Of a DNA stretch of 64,000 nt, positions 27,824-36,160 are shown piece by piece. The stretch lies in the NCBI GenBank assembly GCA_017502125.1, contig JAFVVN010000034.1, positions 1-64,000 of the forward strand. Direction: 5' to 3'. Source of the stretch: Bacteroidales bacterium. Lineage in GTDB: Bacteria > Bacteroidota > Bacteroidia > Bacteroidales > UBA932. Position 1 is the stretch's first letter. The number at the start of each line of letters is the position of its first letter. The translations under genes were made by a program, and so were the position numbers. The notes under the pieces were generated by a model. The model saw only the letters and a program-made list of their open reading frames with translations, was not told the DNA's origin and ran no database searches.

Positions 27824-29653
27824 CTATAGATTTTCCTTAATGGCAGCGACTATTTCCTGAACGAGGAAAGGCTGTCCCTGGACCTTGTTGTACTGAGAGT
27901 ATTGGAACTGCGGATAAATTCCACGAAGATAATTCACGAAATGACCGTTGTTCAGCTCACATACAAGTATCCTGTCGAAATTCGAAAGAACTTCTTCCGT
28001 ATTGCGTGGAAGAGGCATGATGTAGTCAAAATGAGCGAAGCTGACCTCAATTCCCTCAGCACGCACATCCTGCACGGCTGAAAGAAGATGTCCATAGGTT
28101 CCTCCCCAACCGACAACAAGAAGCCTTCCCTTTTTCTGTCCGTTGACCTCAAGTTCCGGAATGTAATCCGCAACCTTCTGCACCTTCTCGGCGCGTTCCT
28201 TCACCATCAGGGCGTGGTTGAGAGGATCTGAAGAGAGGACTCCGTCATGATTCTTTTCAAGTCCGCCCACCCTATGTTCGCATCCGGCCATTCCAGGCAC
28301 AGCCCAGCGGCGGACGAGAGTCTCGGCATCCCTTTCAAAAGGCTTGTACGGTCTGTTAGGGAGAGCAAACGGTGGGATGATCTTAGGATAGTCCTTCATT
28401 GAAGGTATGAGCCATGGCTCTGAGCCGTTGCCAAGGAAGCCTTCTGTCAGGAGGAGCACGGGAGTCATGTGCTCAACGGCGATCTTAGCAGCGTTGAAGG
28501 CTGCGTCGAAGCAACCTGCCGGAGAATGCGCCGCCATAACTACCATAGGACACTCACCGTTGCGTCCATAAAGAGCCTGATTCAGATCGGTCTGCTCAGT
28601 CTTGGTAGGAATACCGGTAGATGGGCCGGCACGCTGGACATCCACGATTACAAGAGGAAGCTCCGTCATTACCGCAAGTCCCATGGCCTCGGACTTAAGA
28701 GAGAGTCCCGGACCGGATGTGGTGGTCACAGCAAGATTTCCAGCGAAGGCTGCGCCTATGGATGTACATATTCCGGCGATTTCATCCTCAGCCTGCATTG
28801 TCTTGGCTCCCAGGTTTTTATGAATGGCAAGTTCCTCAAGGATTCCGGTGGCAGGGGTAATCGGATAAGAGCCGCAGAAAAGAGGAAGACCTGATTTTTC
28901 TGAAGCTGCAAGAAGTCCCCATGCAGTGGCCTGGTTACCAGTGATGTTCCTATAAAGTCCCTTCGGCTGATGAGCCGGTTCAATATTATATGTATTAGGT
29001 ATCGCCTGAATGTTCGCAGCATAGTTGAAACCATCCTTGAGGACCTTCTTGTTAGGCTCGATCATTTCCGGCTTCTTCTTTCCAAACTTCTTTTCAAGAT
29101 AATGGAAGATGTACTCCATCGGACGGTTGTATATGTAGCAAGCCATACCGAGGGTGAACATGTTCTTGCACTTTGCAACAGTCTTTCTGTCCAGACCGCT
29201 GTCCTTGAGGCTTTCCTCCGTAAGAGTGGTTATCGGAGCTACAATAATAGTCCTGTCCTCTATGTAAAGTTCGGCAATCGGATCGTTCCTTAATCCAGCC
29301 TTTCTGAGTCCCTCCTCGTCAAAGGTATCAGAGTCAATGATAACCATGGCTGTCCTCTTGAGCCACTTGGCATTTGCCTTGAGAGCCGCAGGATTCATTG
29401 CCACCAGCATATCACAGAAGTCACCCGGCGTGGTTATGTGCTCGCTTCCGATATGGACCTGGAAGCCCGACACACCTGAAACAGTTCCATGAGGTGCCCT
29501 GATTTCAGCCGGATAATCAGGGAAAGTAGAAAGTTCGTTTCCAAAGACTGCTGACATATCAGCAAAAAGAGACCCGGTGAGCTGCATGCCATCTCCCGAA
29601 TCTCCCGCAAATCTGATTACAACATCCTTTGTGTCAATAACCTTATGTTGCAT
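27824..29653 (-). CDS. korA: 2-oxoglutarate:ferredoxin oxidoreductase subunit alpha (gamma-alpha fusion)
   Basis: 609 aa. The N-terminal ~190 residues are the gamma domain (VIRFAGDSGDGMQLTGSLFA, FPDYPAEIRAPHGTVSGVSG). The alpha pyrimidine-binding domain follows (GNQATAWGLLAASEKSGLPL, SYPITPATGILEELA, AEDEIAGICTSIGAAFAG, TTTSGPGLSLKSEAMGLAVM, PTKTEQTDLNQALYG). The C-terminal domain III ends near LRGIYPQFQYSQYNKVQGQP. Fused gamma-alpha subunits are common for KorA in Bacteroidota. First gene of the korA-korB-gdhA unit, with a -7 box about 45 bp upstream of the ATG. Confidence 0.93.
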   Translation of the reverse strand: MQHKVIDTKDVVIRFAGDSGDGMQLTGSLFADMSAVFGNELSTFPDYPAEIRAPHGTVSGVSGFQVHIGSEHITTPGDFCDMLVAMNPAALKANAKWLKRTAMVIIDSDTFDEEGLRKAGLRNDPIAELYIEDRTIIVAPITTLTEESLKDSGLDRKTVAKCKNMFTLGMACYIYNRPMEYIFHYLEKKFGKKKPEMIEPNKKVLKDGFNYAANIQAIPNTYNIEPAHQPKGLYRNITGNQATAWGLLAASEKSGLPLFCGSYPITPATGILEELAIHKNLGAKTMQAEDEIAGICTSIGAAFAGNLAVTTTSGPGLSLKSEAMGLAVMTELPLVIVDVQRAGPSTGIPTKTEQTDLNQALYGRNGECPMVVMAAHSPAGCFDAAFNAAKIAVEHMTPVLLLTEGFLGNGSEPWLIPSMKDYPKIIPPFALPNRPYKPFERDAETLVRRWAVPGMAGCEHRVGGLEKNHDGVLSSDPLNHALMVKERAEKVQKVADYIPELEVNGQKKGRLLVVGWGGTYGHLLSAVQDVRAEGIEVSFAHFDYIMPLPRNTEEVLSNFDRILVCELNNGHFVNYLRGIYPQFQYSQYNKVQGQPFLVQEIVAAIKENL

Positions 29654-29697
29654 AACTTGTTGTTAATAAATTTTAATCAAATTCGATAAATTAGACA

Positions 29698-29705
29698 CAA
29701 ATCTA
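29698..29705 (-). promoter_or_regulatory. -7 box upstream of korA
   Basis: TAGATTTG on the minus strand fits TAnnTTTG exactly and lies 45 bp before the korA ATG in an AT-rich leader. No convincing -33 TTG was found at the right distance. Confidence 0.5.
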
Positions 29706-29809
29706 AGCATTTTTCCAATACATTGGATATAAATTCTAACTTTTTTAGTGATTTAGGCATCAGCCCTGCAATTCCGGCAAGGGAATGACGGAACCAGACC
29801 TCGGGGCAC

Positions 29810-29841
29810 AAAAAAAAGGCAGAGCACAAAAGTGTCCTGCC
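29810..29841 (-). terminator. Intrinsic terminator after ompH
   Basis: Minus-strand stem with GGCAGGACAC (29832-29841) pairing with GTGCTCTGCC (29818-29827; two mismatches inside), a four-base loop and a run of about eight U at 29810-29817. It lies 20 bp after the ompH stop and closes the nadK-uppS-bamA-ompH unit. Confidence 0.8.
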
Positions 29842-29861
29842 TCATGATATTTCTCGTACTG

Positions 29862-30431
29862 TTACTGCATCTGAGTTGCCTGAGCCTTTGCCTGGAGTTC
29901 TGCCTGAAGAGACTCAAGAGTCCTGTCGGCAGGAATGCCAAGAGCCACACGAGCATCAGGAGTCATGTCAGTGAGCTGAGCCGGATCCACATAAAGGAGA
30001 GAACCTTTTTCAAAGACAGCTGCAAATCCCTTTGACTTGGCGAGGTCATTGATAGTATTCTGGGCCTTCTCATAAATTGGAGCCTGAAGAGAGTTCTGGA
30101 GCTGCTGCATCTCCTGCTGGAGGCTCTGCTGAGTCTGCTCGAGCCTTGTCTGGATGTCAAGTATCTCCTTTTCCTTGCTTTCGCGAATAGCCGGAGTCCA
30201 TGTTGAAGCCTTCTGCTGGAACTGCTGAGCCTTGGTCTGATACTCCTCGTACATAGCCATCAGTATCTCTTCGTTGGTCTTCTGATTCTCCTCAAGAGTA
30301 GCTCTCGCCTGATCCATCTCCGGCATAAGCATGATTACTTCGTTGAAATCTATGAATGCGAACTTCAGGTCCTGTGCACCTGCAGCTACAGACATTACAG
30401 CCATGGCTGCGATCAAAAACATTTTTTTCAT
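29862..30431 (-). CDS. OmpH/Skp-family periplasmic chaperone
   Basis: 189 aa from the ATG at 30431 (MKKMFLIAAMAVMSVAAGAQ is a typical signal peptide); a second ATG four codons upstream is less likely. The mature part starts DLKFAFIDFNEVIMLMPEMDQA, the family's first strand and helix, followed by a long Gln/Glu-rich coiled coil (about residues 50-125) and a C-terminal return strand (KGFAAVFEKGSLLYVD). Skp-type trimers carry unfolded outer-membrane proteins to the BAM complex. Its place 30 bp downstream of bamA agrees. A second family member is encoded at 35537-36151. Confidence 0.9.
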   Translation of the reverse strand: MKKMFLIAAMAVMSVAAGAQDLKFAFIDFNEVIMLMPEMDQARATLEENQKTNEEILMAMYEEYQTKAQQFQQKASTWTPAIRESKEKEILDIQTRLEQTQQSLQQEMQQLQNSLQAPIYEKAQNTINDLAKSKGFAAVFEKGSLLYVDPAQLTDMTPDARVALGIPADRTLESLQAELQAKAQATQMQ

Positions 30432-30461
30432 ATTCCTTATCATTTTTTAATTAATAATCAA

Positions 30462-33053
30462 TTAGAACTGCTGGCCTATCACGAAGTGGAACTGACTTCC
30501 GCCATATCCGTCATGATTGTCGAATCCATATCCCCAGTCAACTCCAAGAAGACCGATCATAGGCAGGAAGACCCTGACTCCGACTCCGGCCGACCTCCTG
30601 ATCTGGAAAGGATTGAAATCCCTTATATCCGCCCAGCAGTTACCTCCTTCGAGGAAGAGCAGCGCATAGATGGTCGACTGCGGCTGGAGGATCACCGGAT
30701 ATCTCAACTCAACAGTAAATTTGTCATATACATTACCTGCATAATAGTTTCCTGTCGTATTGTATGAAGATGTCGCTGTCGGAGTCAGCATATAGTTCTC
30801 ATATCCACGAAGGGCAATGATTTCTGAACCGTAGGTATCATATCCTGACATACCGTCTCCACCGACACGGAAACCTTCGAACGGAGAATATCCCCAGTTC
30901 CTGTTGTAATATCCGAGATAACCGAACTGCGCCCTGGCCATCAGCACGAGGTCTCCGACCAGCTTGGCGAATACCGAACCCTTGAACGACCACTTGTGAT
31001 ACTCTATCCACTTGTATCTCGTCTCAGAGGTCTGGAAGTTATAGTCGATATCCTTCCAGCTTTCAACCCTGGTAGGATTACCGTCTGCATCAAGACGACC
31101 ATAGTCCTTCTTTCTCAGAAGAGAGTATGGAGGAGTCAACTGGAGTGAGAAGCTGAAGTCCGAACCCTGACGCGGATATATCTGCTGGTCAGTCGATGTT
31201 CTCGAAAGACTGAGTGTATAGCTCAGGTTGTGGGAGATACCCGTATTGAACAGGAAGTTGTACTGCCAGTCCTGAAGCTTATATGTCTGCCAGCTGAGCT
31301 GGTTATAGAGCACGAAATAGTTATCCGGCCATTTGAGGCGCTTACCTATACCCGCGGCAAATCCATACACCTCCATATACTGATCGTTGTTCAGGATGTT
31401 GAAATAGAGGTTGGACATCGTCTGACGGGTATAATAGAGCGACATATTGAGAGATGTCGGCTTCTTTCCGAACAGCCAAGGCTCAGAGAAGCTTGCAGAG
31501 AGACTGGTGTAATAGGTACCGTTCGTCTGGAATCTGATGGAAAGGTTCTGGGCATCTCCAAGAGGCACAGGCCTCCATGCGCTCTTGTCAAAGAAACGAC
31601 GGGTGGAGAAGTTGTTGAAGCTGACGCCGACTGTAGCGACAAACGTATTTCCTCCCCATCCTCCGGAAAGTTCCAGCTGGCTGGATGGCTTCTCAGTCAC
31701 GTTGTAGACAAGGTCCACGGTGTTATTCAACTGATTAGGGATGATGGAGTATCCCTTTGCAGGATCAGCTATTGCCTCCGGATCGAACTGTCCCATCGAC
31801 GCGATCTCACGGATCGAACGCTCGAAATCAGACTGGCTGAAAAGGTAGCCCGGGCGGGTAAATATCTGACGGCGCACTACCCTTTCGTTGGTGAGGTCAT
31901 TGCCGTTGATCACAATATTGTTCAATGTGGCAGGCTTTCCCTCGACCACGCGCATTTCCACATCCACCGAATCTCCCTCGATGTTCATCTCCACAGGCTG
32001 GAGATTGAAGAAGAGGTATCCGTTGTCACGGTAAAGCTTGGAAACATCGTACTCACTCTGCTTTCCGCCTCCGAAAAGGCGCTTCTCCATAGTCACGACA
32101 TCATAGACATCACCCTTCTTGATCATGAGGATATCATTGAGGGTCTCCGTGCTGTATACCGAGTTTCCTGTCCAGGTAATATCCCTGAAGTAGTATTTCT
32201 TTCCCTCGTCTATCTCGAAGTCAATCTGGAGTCTTCCGGGCTCGACATAGTACATCGTATCCTTGACGATTCTCGCGTCGCGATATCCTGCCTCATTGAA
32301 GACACTCAGCATCGCCCTCTTGTCATTGTCATACTCTCCTTCATTGAATTTCTTGGAACTGAAGAAGTTCTGCAGACGCTTGTCCCTGGTCTTCTTCATG
32401 GAGCGGACCAACTTGCTTTCCTTCACATGGTCGGCACCCTTGAAAGTTATTGTCTTGATCTTTACCTTCTGTCCCCTGTCAACCGCGAACTGAACCCGTA
32501 TCGCGCTCCGGATGACAGTATCTCTCTTTGTATTGACATCCACCTTGACATTGTGGAAGCCTTTTTCCTTGTAGTATCTCTTGATGATTCCCGTCGCAGT
32601 CTTGGCCACATATTCCGAAAATTCGCCACCGCGACGAAGGTTCAGACGTTCAAGCAGTTCCTTCTGTTCTCCGCTCTTGACTCCGCTGAATGTCCACCTT
32701 GACACTCGCGGACGCTCTATGATGGCAACCTTCAGAAACGCAGTGTCGCGCGATGCGGAGAGGGAGTCTATGGCGAGAGCAACGTCTTCAAAGTACCTCT
32801 GCATCCAAAGCCTGTTGACAATCGAGGACATTTCTTCCGATGGAACCGTTATCTCCATGCCTTCCTGAAGACCTGTGATCTGACGGATCTGATCGGGAGA
32901 GAAATAGTTTGTTCCCTCGATCTTCACACCTCCAACAATATATTTCTTAGGATTATTGTAGTCTATCTCGACGCCACTGCCTGCCGACTGCGCCATTCCC
33001 GGAAGCGCAAGCAGCATCAGCATCGTGAGAAAGACAATATAGCGAGCTTTCAT
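30462..33053 (-). CDS. bamA: Outer-membrane assembly factor BamA
   Basis: 863 aa from the ATG at 33053. The frame is open to 33080, but a TATATTTG -7 box at 33078-33085 overlaps that upstream start, so the inner ATG with the signal peptide (MKARYIVFLTMLMLLALPGMAQ) is chosen. Five POTRA domains are seen as repeats of about 80 residues (IKGVKIEG-like first block VGGVKIEGTNYFSPDQIRQ, then FSGVKSGEQKELLERL, KIKTITFKGADHVKESKL, FRDITWTGNSVYSTETL, LNNIVINGNDLTNERVV). The C-terminal barrel contains GGDGMSGYDTYGSEIIALRG, the family (V)RGF/Y-type loop, and ends FHFVIGQQF with a terminal Phe. It inserts beta-barrel proteins into the outer membrane. Confidence 0.95.
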   Translation of the reverse strand: MKARYIVFLTMLMLLALPGMAQSAGSGVEIDYNNPKKYIVGGVKIEGTNYFSPDQIRQITGLQEGMEITVPSEEMSSIVNRLWMQRYFEDVALAIDSLSASRDTAFLKVAIIERPRVSRWTFSGVKSGEQKELLERLNLRRGGEFSEYVAKTATGIIKRYYKEKGFHNVKVDVNTKRDTVIRSAIRVQFAVDRGQKVKIKTITFKGADHVKESKLVRSMKKTRDKRLQNFFSSKKFNEGEYDNDKRAMLSVFNEAGYRDARIVKDTMYYVEPGRLQIDFEIDEGKKYYFRDITWTGNSVYSTETLNDILMIKKGDVYDVVTMEKRLFGGGKQSEYDVSKLYRDNGYLFFNLQPVEMNIEGDSVDVEMRVVEGKPATLNNIVINGNDLTNERVVRRQIFTRPGYLFSQSDFERSIREIASMGQFDPEAIADPAKGYSIIPNQLNNTVDLVYNVTEKPSSQLELSGGWGGNTFVATVGVSFNNFSTRRFFDKSAWRPVPLGDAQNLSIRFQTNGTYYTSLSASFSEPWLFGKKPTSLNMSLYYTRQTMSNLYFNILNNDQYMEVYGFAAGIGKRLKWPDNYFVLYNQLSWQTYKLQDWQYNFLFNTGISHNLSYTLSLSRTSTDQQIYPRQGSDFSFSLQLTPPYSLLRKKDYGRLDADGNPTRVESWKDIDYNFQTSETRYKWIEYHKWSFKGSVFAKLVGDLVLMARAQFGYLGYYNRNWGYSPFEGFRVGGDGMSGYDTYGSEIIALRGYENYMLTPTATSSYNTTGNYYAGNVYDKFTVELRYPVILQPQSTIYALLFLEGGNCWADIRDFNPFQIRRSAGVGVRVFLPMIGLLGVDWGYGFDNHDGYGGSQFHFVIGQQF

Positions 33054-33077
33054 CTGTACCTTCTTAAAACAAAACTG

Positions 33078-33085
33078 CAAATATA
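33078..33085 (-). promoter_or_regulatory. -7 box before bamA
   Basis: TATATTTG on the minus strand, located between the uppS stop and the bamA ATG (33053). It suggests an internal promoter for bamA-ompH in addition to read-through from nadK-uppS. No clear -33 element was seen. Confidence 0.5.
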
Positions 33086-33090
33086 AGCAA

Positions 33091-33828
33091 TTATTTTACT
33101 TTTCCATAACGCCTGTCGCGTTTAGCATAGGCTTCAAGAGCCTCATTGAAGTCTTTTTCCCTGAAATCCGGCCAAAGTGTATCGACAAACAGGAGCTCCG
33201 TATAAGCACTCTGCCAGAGAAGGTAATTGCTGAGCCTGCTCTCGCCGGAGGTCCGGACGATAAGATCCGGGTCAGGAATGCCTGCAGTAACCAGATATCT
33301 GTCAAAGCCGTTCACATCCATATCGAGGATTTCATCCCGACGCTCCGGACACTCCAGAATCTCGACCGCCATCCTCTTCGCAGCCTGAAGTATATCCCAT
33401 TTGCCACTATAGCTGAGGAATATTATGAAAGTGAGGCGGTCGTTATGTGCAGTCCGCTCCATGCAGGAATCTATGATTCGGTTGAGTCCGTCATCAAGAC
33501 GTGCTCTGTTGCCGAGCACGACGAACTTAACACCCTCCCTGTCAAGTTCATCCATATAAGTCGCCATAGCCTTGACCATCAGTCCCATAAGAGACCCGAC
33601 CTCAGCCTCCGGACGATTCCAGTTCTCCTCCGAGAATGCAAATATCGACAGGTATTTCACACCTGCCTTGACTGCTGCCTGCACACAAACATGCACGCTC
33701 TCCACACCTTCAAAATGTCCCTGCACCCTTTCCTGACCTCTTTCCTTTGCCCAACGTCCGTTTCCATCCATTATCAGAGAAACATGAACAGGCACATTCT
33801 TCATTGTTTCAGCACTCATATCGATCAT
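33091..33828 (-). CDS. uppS: Isoprenyl transferase (undecaprenyl diphosphate synthase)
   Basis: 245 aa. The catalytic start is HVSLIMDGNGRWAKERGQER (D-G-N-G-R-W-A, with the essential Asp), followed by the FAFSEENWNRP block and the C-terminal PDLIVRTSGESRLSNYLLWQ and ELLFVDTLWPDF blocks. It condenses IPP units onto FPP to make the C55 carrier lipid for peptidoglycan and O-antigen synthesis. The ATG overlaps the nadK stop by four bases (ATGA), so the first ATG is taken. Full length for the family. It belongs to the envelope gene set with bamA and ompH. Confidence 0.96.
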   Translation of the reverse strand: MIDMSAETMKNVPVHVSLIMDGNGRWAKERGQERVQGHFEGVESVHVCVQAAVKAGVKYLSIFAFSEENWNRPEAEVGSLMGLMVKAMATYMDELDREGVKFVVLGNRARLDDGLNRIIDSCMERTAHNDRLTFIIFLSYSGKWDILQAAKRMAVEILECPERRDEILDMDVNGFDRYLVTAGIPDPDLIVRTSGESRLSNYLLWQSAYTELLFVDTLWPDFREKDFNEALEAYAKRDRRYGKVK

Positions 33829-34643
33829 CTTAAATTTCTGACATCTTCGCCCCAGAAAAGTTTCTCTGTCAGGGCATTTATAAAGTTGGAATGATTAAGC
33901 CGCACCCGCTTAAGCGAAAATTGTGCCACTACAATCTCAATCTCGACATCCTCGCCGACTTCCACCGTCCTGTTGTCCGCAGTCAGGGAGAACCTCCCGT
34001 CGCGGGAATGCATTCTGAGCTTTATGACAGATGTATCGGGGACAACAAGCGGTCTGACATTCAGGTTATGTGGGGAAATCGGGGATATGAGAAGCACTTT
34101 GGACTCCGGAAGCACGATAGGACCGCCCACACTCAAAGAATAGGCTGTAGATCCTGAGCTGGTGGAAACGACCAGGCCGTCTGCCCAATATGTAGGAAGT
34201 TTCTCACCATTCAGTTCCACATCCACTCCCAGCATGGCCGCCCCGCTCCTGTGCACCGTTATTTCATTCAAGGCATAGTCCCATAGAGAGACAGAAGACA
34301 CCTCCGGCGACACTACAGCCTTAAGCATTGCCCTGTCCTCTATCGTATATTCCCCGTCCAGCAGTGCCTGAGCGACATCTTCAGGGCGATTTTCCGAAAG
34401 GAAGCCTACGCGTCCGAGATTCACGCCGACAACAGGTATCCCACTATCTATCACCAGCTTTGAGGAATATAGAAAAGTGCCGTCACCCCCGACACTCAGA
34501 AGCATATCCGTGTCAGGTGACGGGCTCTCCCCTTCCTCAAGTTCATAGAGGACATGTCCAGCGGCAGAGAGCCTTTCAAAAAGATCGGAAATCATCCTGT
34601 CAGTCTCGCGACTCTCCTTACCTATATACACAGCCAGTCTCAT
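33825..34643 (-). CDS. nadK: NAD kinase
   Basis: 272 aa. Family motifs: the GGDG motif in DMLLSVGGDGTFLYSSKLV, the region PVVGVNLGRVGFLSE, the diacylglycerol-kinase-fold motif LPTYWADGLVVSTSSGSTAYSLSVGG-type block (NE motif as ALNEITVHR) and a C-terminal beta-sandwich. It phosphorylates NAD to NADP, in the cytosol. It is the first gene of the nadK-uppS-bamA-ompH unit and diverges from pdxJ. Confidence 0.95.
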   Translation of the reverse strand: MRLAVYIGKESRETDRMISDLFERLSAAGHVLYELEEGESPSPDTDMLLSVGGDGTFLYSSKLVIDSGIPVVGVNLGRVGFLSENRPEDVAQALLDGEYTIEDRAMLKAVVSPEVSSVSLWDYALNEITVHRSGAAMLGVDVELNGEKLPTYWADGLVVSTSSGSTAYSLSVGGPIVLPESKVLLISPISPHNLNVRPLVVPDTSVIKLRMHSRDGRFSLTADNRTVEVGEDVEIEIVVAQFSLKRVRLNHSNFINALTEKLFWGEDVRNLR

Positions 34644-34676
34644 ACTCTTCCTTTGGGTTCAATCAAATTCAGTCTT

Positions 34677-34684
34677 CAAAAATA
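34677..34684 (-). promoter_or_regulatory. -7 box upstream of nadK
   Basis: TATTTTTG on the minus strand, 34 bp before the nadK ATG, matching TAnnTTTG. It lies back to back with the pdxJ -7 box (34718-34725) in a 112-bp divergent region. The -33 element is unclear. Confidence 0.5.
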
Positions 34685-34717
34685 ACATATAATTTACAAA
34701 CTTTGAACTTTATTCCG

Positions 34718-34725
34718 TATTTTTG
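34718..34725 (+). promoter_or_regulatory. -7 box upstream of pdxJ
   Basis: TATTTTTG fits TAnnTTTG and lies 30 bp before the pdxJ ATG. No TTG at the right spacing was found. Confidence 0.5.
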
Positions 34726-34755
34726 TCTTTTGTAACAGTTAATTGAGCCATCGAG

Positions 34756-35475
34756 ATGACCAGATTAAGCGTCAATATAAACAAGATCGCCACCATCAGG
34801 AATGCACGTGGAGGCAATATGCCGGATGTGACCAAGGCCGCCCTGGACTGCGAAAGATTCGGGGCTGAAGGCATCACAGTCCACCCAAGACCGGACGAAA
34901 GACATATCAGATATTCTGACGTGCGTCAGATAAGGCCTCTTGTAGCCACAGAGTTCAATATAGAAGGCAATCCGATCAAGTCCTTCATTGACCTTGTGCT
35001 GGAGGTCATTCCGGATCAGGTCACATTGGTTCCCGATGCCGAAGATGCAATAACATCTAATGCAGGGTGGGACACCGTGAGACATCGCGATTTTCTCAAG
35101 GAAGTGTGCACCGAATTCAGGAGCAAAGGGATCAGGACCTCGATATTCATAGACCCGAAGCCTGAAATGGCTGAAGCAGCCGCCCTCTGCGGATGCGACA
35201 GGGTGGAACTGTATACGGAGGGATATGCCGCCATGTATGCAAAGGACAGGGAAGCTGCGATAGCTCCGTACCTCAGGACAGCGGAGACTGTCAGGGACTG
35301 CGGACTCGGGCTGAATGCCGGGCACGATCTGAATCTCGAGAATCTGGAATATTTCATCAGGACCATTCCATGGACAGACGAGGTCTCGATAGGCCACGCG
35401 ATAGTGTGTGACGCCTTATATATGGGACTTGAGCAAACTATACGGGCATATCTGTCAAAAGTCAGGATTTTTTAA
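34756..35475 (+). CDS. pdxJ: Pyridoxine 5'-phosphate synthase
   Basis: 239 aa. It joins 1-deoxyxylulose 5-phosphate and 3-amino-2-oxopropyl phosphate to pyridoxine 5'-phosphate in the DXP-dependent B6 pathway. The N-terminus [20 protein letters not shown] is the family signature, followed by [56 protein letters not shown] and the C-terminal phosphate-binding [10 protein letters not shown] and [20 protein letters not shown]. Full-length TIM barrel. First gene of a plus-strand run. Confidence 0.96.
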   Translation: MTRLSVNINKIATIRNARGGNMPDVTKAALDCERFGAEGITVHPRPDERHIRYSDVRQIRPLVATEFNIEGNPIKSFIDLVLEVIPDQVTLVPDAEDAITSNAGWDTVRHRDFLKEVCTEFRSKGIRTSIFIDPKPEMAEAAALCGCDRVELYTEGYAAMYAKDREAAIAPYLRTAETVRDCGLGLNAGHDLNLENLEYFIRTIPWTDEVSIGHAIVCDALYMGLEQTIRAYLSKVRIF

Positions 35476-35476
35476 C

Positions 35477-35484
35477 TATCTTTG
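35477..35484 (+). promoter_or_regulatory. -7 box upstream of the second ompH-like gene
   Basis: TATCTTTG, an exact TAnnTTTG match, just after the pdxJ stop and 52 bp before the ATG at 35537. It suggests that the ompH-like and glycosyltransferase genes have their own start site. Confidence 0.55.
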
Positions 35485-35536
35485 CAGTTTACGCTCATTT
35501 ACGCAGGGAAACAAAATTTAAACAAGATAAAACCAA

Positions 35537-36151
35537 ATGAAGAACACATCACTTATCCTCAGCGTCATCTCTCTTGTCGCTGTTGTAGTTTTCGGAGTGC
35601 TGACACTCACAGGCAAAAAGACCGCAAACGTTGAAGCGGCAGAAGGAGAAACAGTAGTGGCAGAAGCCGGCAAAGGCGCAATCGTCTACATCGACCTCGA
35701 CAGGATCCTCATGGACTATGACATGGCCAATGACCTCAGATCGGTCGTTGAGACCAAGGTTCAGAACATTCAGGCTGAGGTCAACAGAAGAGGCAAGAAG
35801 CTTGAGAACGACGTAAAGAGCTTCCAGGAGAAGATTGACAAGGGACTCATGACCCGTTCAGTTGCGGAGGCTCAGGGTCAGAAGCTTCAGCAGCAGGAAG
35901 TTGAATTCAACAACTATGCAGCACAGAAGCAGCAGGAGATCCAGGAGGAGCAGGTGGTGATGATGAACCAGCTCGGCGACGCTATCCAGACATACCTTGA
36001 AAAGTACAATGCAGAGAAGCAGTACGCCATGATCATCACCAACTCAGGCGGAGCACCGGTGATAACGGCTGACGCAAGCCTCGATATCACTGAGGACGTT
36101 CTTGCCGGACTCAACGAGGAGTATATCAAGACCAAGAACGAGAAAAAATAA
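35537..36151 (+). CDS. OmpH/Skp-like protein with N-terminal membrane anchor
   Basis: 204 aa. An N-terminal hydrophobic segment (residues about 5-25, SLILSVISLVAVVVFGVLTL) has no obvious signal peptidase site, so it may remain as an anchor. The first strand AIVYIDLDRILMDYDMANDL and a long Gln/Glu-rich coiled coil (about 70-150) match OmpH/Skp, and the end PVITADASLDITEDVLAGLNE is the expected return segment. It is the second OmpH family gene in the window, and differs from the one after bamA by the anchor and the Glu-rich linker. It starts 61 bp after pdxJ and is followed 9 bp later by a glycosyltransferase gene. Confidence 0.88.
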   Translation: MKNTSLILSVISLVAVVVFGVLTLTGKKTANVEAAEGETVVAEAGKGAIVYIDLDRILMDYDMANDLRSVVETKVQNIQAEVNRRGKKLENDVKSFQEKIDKGLMTRSVAEAQGQKLQQQEVEFNNYAAQKQQEIQEEQVVMMNQLGDAIQTYLEKYNAEKQYAMIITNSGGAPVITADASLDITEDVLAGLNEEYIKTKNEKK

Positions 36152-36160
36152 GGAATAATC

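Noticed and set aside
31230..32702. 490-codon open frame on the plus strand, antisense to bamA
   Set aside because: bamA has clear POTRA and barrel motifs in the other strand. The antisense frame has no start signals, motifs or hydrophobic pattern, and arises from codon bias.
34765..35397. 210-codon antisense frame in pdxJ
   Set aside because: pdxJ is well conserved and full length on the plus strand.
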